A stretch of DNA of 8,809 nucleotides from Dehalococcoidia bacterium. GTDB taxonomy: Bacteria; Chloroflexota; Dehalococcoidia; GIF9; UBA5629. Below are positions 5,333-8,809 of this stretch, piece by piece (positions within the stretch are counted from its first letter, which is position 1; each line of letters begins with the position of its first letter). The stretch spans positions 1-8,809 of the forward strand of contig JAQTLG010000052.1 of NCBI GenBank assembly GCA_028715025.1, written 5' to 3'. The notes beneath the pieces were generated by a model. The model was not told where the DNA came from. It did not search any database and was given only the letters and a program-made list of their open reading frames with translations. Position numbers and translations under genes: made by a program.

Positions 5333-6826
5333 TTACGAGTCCGTGCTGCCGCGGATGCCTTTCTGGGCGGCCTGGGTATAGGCCACCGCCGCCGCCACCG
5401 CCGCCGCCCGTTTGCTGTCGTCGAATACCTGTGACAGCTTCTCCTCCAGCGGCTTCTCCCGCGCCATAATGGCCTGCATATCGTCGATCAGCGTTGTTTC
5501 CTGGGTGATGAAATGCGTCCCCAGCTCGCCGCTGCGGAAGCGGGCGTTCTCCATGACCGCCTTGTGGAAGGGGATGTTGGTCTTAACGCCCACGATCACG
5601 TATTCATAAAGGGCGCGCCTCATTCTTTCGATAGCCTCGTCCCTGTTGCGGCCCCAGGCCACCAGCTTGGAGATCATGGGGTCGTAGTTGGCCGAGACTG
5701 TATAGCGAGTGTGTACGCCGCTGTCCACACGTATGCCCACACCGCCCGGTGAGCGATAGCCGCGCAGCTTGCCCGGTGAGGGCGCGAAGTTGTTGAGCGG
5801 GTCCTCGGCATTGATGCGGCACTCGATGGCCCATCCGTTCATCTTAATGTCCTCCTGCTTCACGCTGAGCGGTTCGCCGGATGCGATCAGCAGTTGTTCC
5901 TTGACGATATCGACGCCCGTCACCATCTCGGTCACAGGGTGCTCGACCTGTATGCGCGTGTTCATCTCCATGAAATAGAACTCGCCTTTGGAAAAGATGA
6001 ACTCGATGGTGCCGGCGTTCTCATACTTGATCTGCCTGGCCGCCCGCACCGCCACCTCTCCCATTCTGGCGCGCAGTTCGGGCGTTAGTGCGGGGGAGGG
6101 AGCTTCCTCGATCAGCTTCTGGTGCCTGCGCTGTATTGAGCACTCGCGCTCGCCGAGATGGATGACGTTGCCATGGGCATCGGCCAGTATCTGCACCTCG
6201 ATATGGCGCGGGCTCTGGATGTATTTCTCGATGTATATCTCCGGCAGGCCGAATGTGCTGGCGGCTATCTTGCTGGAGCTCTCCAATCCCTTTTTCAGGT
6301 CGGCCTCACTGTTCACGATGGTCATGCCTATGCCGCCCCCGCCGCCCGAAGGTTTGATTATGATTGGATAGCCGATTTTAGCGGCTATTTTTTTCGCTTC
6401 TTCGATCTCGCTCACCGCGTCCTTCGTGCCCGGGGTGATGGGCACGCCGGCCTTGCTCATCTCCTTGCGAGCGGCTATCTTGCTGCCCATCAGCTCGATA
6501 ACGCGGCTGGAGGGGCCGATGAACTTGATGCCCTCACGCTCGCAGGAATATGCGAAGCTAGGGTTCTCGGCCAGAAACCCGTATCCGGGGTGAATGCCGT
6601 CTGCACCACTCTCTTTGGCGGTGGCGATGATCTTCTTGATGTTGAGGTAGCTCTCGATGGCCGGGGCCGCGCCGATGCAGTAGGCCTCGTCGGCGTACTT
6701 GGCGAAAATGGCGTCCCTGTCCGCCTCGGAGTACACGGCCACCGTGCGGATGCCCAGCTCGCGGCAGGCGCGCATCACGCGTATGGCGATCTCACCCCGG
6801 TTGGCGACAAGGACTTTCTTCAACAT
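5333..6826 (-). CDS. pycA: Biotin carboxylase subunit (pyruvate carboxylase subunit A type)
   Basis: The 497-residue protein catalyses ATP- and bicarbonate-dependent carboxylation of carrier-bound biotin. It begins with the N-terminal signature V7-A-N-R-G-E-I-A-I-R, followed by the ATP-grasp glycine loop K158-P-S-GGGGG-I-G-M. Next come E228-C-S-I-Q-R-R-H-Q-K and the catalytic block E287-M-N289-T-R291-I-Q-V-E295-H-P. E275 and E287 should bind metal, and R337 lies in R-I-N-A-E-D. The C-terminal domain has G413-V-K-T-N. E. coli AccC has about 450 residues; the roughly 50 extra here, with an Ala/Val-rich helix (473-482), fit the PycA type of two-subunit enzymes. The partner encoded upstream supports PycA, but an acetyl-CoA carboxylase role cannot be excluded. 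The frame stays open to 6889 through the REP repeat; the ATG at 6824-6826 is chosen because homology starts there. Its ribosome site is weak (GAGA). Confidence 0.88.
   Translation of the reverse strand: MLKKVLVANRGEIAIRVMRACRELGIRTVAVYSEADRDAIFAKYADEAYCIGAAPAIESYLNIKKIIATAKESGADGIHPGYGFLAENPSFAYSCEREGIKFIGPSSRVIELMGSKIAARKEMSKAGVPITPGTKDAVSEIEEAKKIAAKIGYPIIIKPSGGGGGIGMTIVNSEADLKKGLESSSKIAASTFGLPEIYIEKYIQSPRHIEVQILADAHGNVIHLGERECSIQRRHQKLIEEAPSPALTPELRARMGEVAVRAARQIKYENAGTIEFIFSKGEFYFMEMNTRIQVEHPVTEMVTGVDIVKEQLLIASGEPLSVKQEDIKMNGWAIECRINAEDPLNNFAPSPGKLRGYRSPGGVGIRVDSGVHTRYTVSANYDPMISKLVAWGRNRDEAIERMRRALYEYVIVGVKTNIPFHKAVMENARFRSGELGTHFITQETTLIDDMQAIMAREKPLEEKLSQVFDDSKRAAAVAAAVAYTQAAQKGIRGSTDS
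5382..5408. repeat. Tandem 12-nt repeat inside the pycA 3' end
   Basis: GCC and ACC triplets alternate in a near-perfect 12-nt period, giving two copies of an Ala-Ala-Ala-Val unit at residues 473-482 of PycA. It is part of the C-terminal extension and may vary in copy number between strains. Confidence 0.6.
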
Positions 6827-6857
6827 TCTGTCTCTCGCATAAAGTAATTCACAATGG

Positions 6858-6942
6858 GTCATTGCGAGGAGCCGCAGGCGACGCGGCAATCCTGTGCGCC
6901 GCGGATCCGAACACCAGATTGCTTCGCTTCGCTCGCAATGAC
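6858..6942. repeat. REP-like doublet (BIME-like inverted pair)
   Basis: The 85-bp element is bounded by the inverted ends GTCATTGCGAG (6858-6868) and CTCGCAATGAC (6932-6942). It is made of two head-to-head hairpin units, 6858-6893 and 6916-6942, each with an ATTGC/GCAAT stem base, separated by a 22-nt spacer. It occupies the pycB-pycA spacer. The left unit stays open in the pycA frame and gives a spurious N-terminal extension beginning M-P-R-R-L-R-L-L-A-M-T. Confidence 0.85.
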
Positions 6943-6954
6943 ATCTTAATTAAC

Positions 6955-6976
6955 GGGCGGGTTTAAAAACCCGCCC
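6955..6976 (-). terminator. GGGCGGG hairpin after pycB, weak terminator or dispersed repeat
   Basis: GGGCGGGTTT (6955-6964) and AAACCCGCCC (6967-6976) are perfect 10-bp inverted arms, 13 bp beyond the pycB stop. On the minus strand the stem is followed by GTTAATTAAG, which is not a good T tract, so termination would be partial at best. The form (GTAGGGGCGGG before a hairpin) also resembles a dispersed repeat. It may stabilise the pycB 3' end or lower expression of pycA. Confidence 0.5.
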
Positions 6977-6989
6977 CTACGATTCTCCT

Positions 6990-8708
6990 TCATTCGATCA
7001 CCATCAGGACATCGTCCTTATTCACGATTTCGCCGTTGAAGGCGAAGATCTCCTTGACCGTCCCTGAAAGGGGGCTGTGGACATCGTTCTGCATCTTCAT
7101 GGCCTCGGTGACGACCACGGTGTCGCCCTCCTTGACCTTGTCGCCCACCTTGACCTTGACGGTCAGCACCATGCCCTGCATGGGTGACAGCACGGCGCCT
7201 TTGGGTATCTCCTTGGCCTTGGCCTTGCGGCTGACATCCACGGTTGTGCCCATCACGGGGGTTATCTTGATATTGAAAACCTCGCCGTCCACGTCCACGC
7301 TGAACTCATTGGGTATCTCGGGCGCCGACTGGCCGGGCGCTGAAGCAGGCGCCGGCCCGGCCAGCACCTCCTCCTTGGCCTCGCCGCGCAGGAATTTGAC
7401 CGCCACCTGCGGGTAGAGGGCATAGGTTATCAGGTCCTCTTCCTTGTGCAGTATGTTCAGCTTGCGCGCCTCGTCTTTTAGTTTTCCCAGCTCGGACTCG
7501 ATGTGCTCTCCCGGCCTGGCGCTGATGATCTTGGTATCGCCGGCCACCATTTTGCGCACATCTTCGTTGATTTCTCCCGGCGGCCTTCCGTAATAGCCCA
7601 GTAAATAGTCTTTGACCTCTTTGGTGACCTTCTTGTAGCGCTCGTCGTTGAGCACGTTGAGCACTGCCTGGATGCCCACGATCTGGCTGGTAGGCGTGAC
7701 CAGCGGCGGATAGCCGAGGTCGGCCCTTACACGTGGTATCTCTTCCAAGACGGCGCTGATCTTATCCAGCGCGTTCTGCTCCCGCAGCTGGCTGATCAGG
7801 TTGGAATACATGCCGCCCGGTATCTGATGCAGCAGCACGTTGACGCTGGGACGCGTGGCCTCGGCGGTCAGCAGCATGCGGTATTTCCCGGCCATGGCTG
7901 CGAAGTCCTCGCCTATCTCGTAAAGCAGCTCCAGGTCAAGCCCGCTGTCCCAGGGAGTGCCCTGGAATGCGGCCACCACGCTCTCGGTGGGAGGTTGGGA
8001 GGTGCCCCAGGCGAAGGGCGAAAAGGCGGTATCAACGATATCAACACCAGCCTCAGCCGCGGCCTGGTAGCTCATGGGCGCCATACCGCTGGAGCAATGG
8101 GAATGCAGGTCTATGGGGACTTTGACCTTCTTCTTGATCGCCTTGACCAGAGAGGCGGCACCGGGCGGTGAGATCAGCCCCGCCATGTCCTTGATGCAGA
8201 TGGAGTCGCAGCCCAGCTCCTCCAGCCGGTGGGCCATATCGGCAAAGCCTTCCTCGTTGTGAACCGGGCTGATGGTATAGCAGATTGTGCCCTGTACGTG
8301 CACTTTGTATTTTCTGCACTCGTGAATGGCGGGCTCCATGTTCCTGATGTCGTTGAGCGCATCGAAAATGCGGAATACGTCAACGCCGTCCTTGACGGCC
8401 AGGCGTACGAACTCCCTGACCACGTCGTCGGCATAGTGCCGGTAGCCCACCAGGTTTTGCCCGCGCAGCAGCATCTGGAGGGGTGTGTGCTTGACGATGC
8501 TGCGGATGTCTTTAAGACGAAACCAGGGGTCCTCGTTGAGATAGCGTATGCAGGTATCGAAGGTGGCGCCGCCCCACATCTCGAGCGAGAAGAAGCCCAC
8601 TTTATCCATCTTCTCCACGATAGGCAGCATATCACGCGAGCGCAAGCGCGTGGCGATCAGCGACTGGTGCGCATCGCGCAAGGTGGCATCCGTTATCTTT
8701 ATAGCCAT
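6990..8708 (-). CDS. pycB: Carboxyltransferase/biotin-carrier subunit (pyruvate carboxylase B / oxaloacetate decarboxylase alpha type)
   Basis: The 572-residue protein has three parts. Residues 1-265 are an HMGL-like carboxyltransferase barrel with T9-L-R11-D12-A-H-Q15. K173 in C-I-K-D-M-A-G is the lysine that is carbamylated in relatives. H202-S-H204 complete the metal site with D12. Residues 280-440 are the conserved PYC/OadA domain, including P297-G-G-M-Y-S-N-L. A Pro/Ala linker (452-463) leads to the biotinyl domain (503-572), whose E535-A-M-K538-M carries the biotin lysine. It transfers CO2 between carboxybiotin and pyruvate/oxaloacetate. With the biotin carboxylase encoded downstream, a two-subunit pyruvate carboxylase is favoured. 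A Na+-pumping decarboxylase would need the OadB and OadG subunits, which are not in the window. The ATG at 8706-8708 has GGAGAGGA 7 nt upstream; the longer frame from a TTG at 8753 is rejected. Confidence 0.9.
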   Translation of the reverse strand: MAIKITDATLRDAHQSLIATRLRSRDMLPIVEKMDKVGFFSLEMWGGATFDTCIRYLNEDPWFRLKDIRSIVKHTPLQMLLRGQNLVGYRHYADDVVREFVRLAVKDGVDVFRIFDALNDIRNMEPAIHECRKYKVHVQGTICYTISPVHNEEGFADMAHRLEELGCDSICIKDMAGLISPPGAASLVKAIKKKVKVPIDLHSHCSSGMAPMSYQAAAEAGVDIVDTAFSPFAWGTSQPPTESVVAAFQGTPWDSGLDLELLYEIGEDFAAMAGKYRMLLTAEATRPSVNVLLHQIPGGMYSNLISQLREQNALDKISAVLEEIPRVRADLGYPPLVTPTSQIVGIQAVLNVLNDERYKKVTKEVKDYLLGYYGRPPGEINEDVRKMVAGDTKIISARPGEHIESELGKLKDEARKLNILHKEEDLITYALYPQVAVKFLRGEAKEEVLAGPAPASAPGQSAPEIPNEFSVDVDGEVFNIKITPVMGTTVDVSRKAKAKEIPKGAVLSPMQGMVLTVKVKVGDKVKEGDTVVVTEAMKMQNDVHSPLSGTVKEIFAFNGEIVNKDDVLMVIE

Positions 8709-8715
8709 CGTCCGG

Positions 8716-8723
8716 TCCTCTCC
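8716..8723 (-). promoter_or_regulatory. Shine-Dalgarno deciding the pycB start
   Basis: On the minus strand the bases read GGAGAGGA, 7 nt before the ATG at 8708. This supports that ATG over the TTG 45 nt further upstream. Confidence 0.75.
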
Positions 8724-8760
8724 AATATTACCTGCCGGCCTGAATACGGCCAACCTGATA

Positions 8761-8790
8761 ATGATAAAGACTTCCGGACGCTTCCGTCAA
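8761..8790 (-). promoter_or_regulatory. Sigma-70-like promoter of pycB-pycA
   Basis: TTGACG (8785-8790, five of six bases) and TATCAT (8761-8766, five of six) are separated by 18 nt on the minus strand. Transcription would start near 8753, giving a leader of about 45 nt to the pycB ATG. No promoter of similar quality is seen before pycA, so pycA is probably read from here. Confidence 0.6.
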
Positions 8791-8809
8791 TTCGCTTCTA
8801 ATCGTATAT

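Noticed and set aside
6158..6847. Long + strand open frame opposite pycA (229 codons)
   Set aside because: It is the antisense shadow of a clearly conserved biotin carboxylase gene and has no recognisable domain.
8709..8753. N-terminal extension of PycB from a TTG
   Set aside because: The extension has no family similarity and the ATG at 8708 has a proper ribosome site.

Overview
The window looks like bacterial chromosome from a moderately GC-rich anaerobe. The two-subunit, biotin-dependent pyruvate carboxylase/oxaloacetate decarboxylase-type pair, the short dispersed GTCATTGCGAG palindromes and the GGGCGGG hairpins are what I associate with uncultured Dehalococcoidia-like Chloroflexota. This placement is an inference from gene style, because no rRNA or marker gene is present.

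Layout. Positions 26-50 hold a strong intrinsic terminator, probably closing a + strand gene that lies mostly outside the window. Three minus-strand genes follow, read from 2750 down to 76: a YihY/BrkB-family membrane protein, a secreted or membrane-anchored beta-solenoid (bactofilin-like) protein, and a short DEDDy RNase H-like nuclease of the YprB type. Divergent from them, a small charged helical protein (2889-3194) is built from two copies of a 27-residue unit.

From about 3195 to 5230 the sequence becomes more AT-rich and carries accessory genes. There is a solitary DUF3883 PD-(D/E)xK nuclease-like protein on the + strand and, converging on it, a HepT/MntA (HEPN/MNT) toxin-antitoxin pair on the minus strand. 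The antitoxin carries an N-terminal winged-helix domain. Its start codon lies inside nested palindromes with a candidate -10 box, which suggests a leaderless, self-regulated operon.

The right-hand part (5333-8790) is metabolic. The carboxyltransferase/biotin-carrier subunit (pycB/oadA-like) comes first behind a recognisable promoter. A 163-bp spacer follows, holding a GGGCGGG hairpin and an 85-bp REP-like doublet, then the biotin carboxylase subunit (pycA/accC-like). Together the pair should carboxylate pyruvate to oxaloacetate, the biotin on PycB shuttling CO2 between the two active sites. A single REP-like unit also lies just beyond the 3' end of pycA.

Several of the longest open frames overstate the true genes: those of YihY, HepT, PycA and PycB all have better starts downstream, and I used these. 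The most interesting items are the HTH-MntA/HepT operator-promoter, the orphan DUF3883 nuclease beside it, the two-repeat small protein, and the REP doublet that reads in frame into pycA. I saw no CRISPR array, rRNA, tRNA or insertion sequence.
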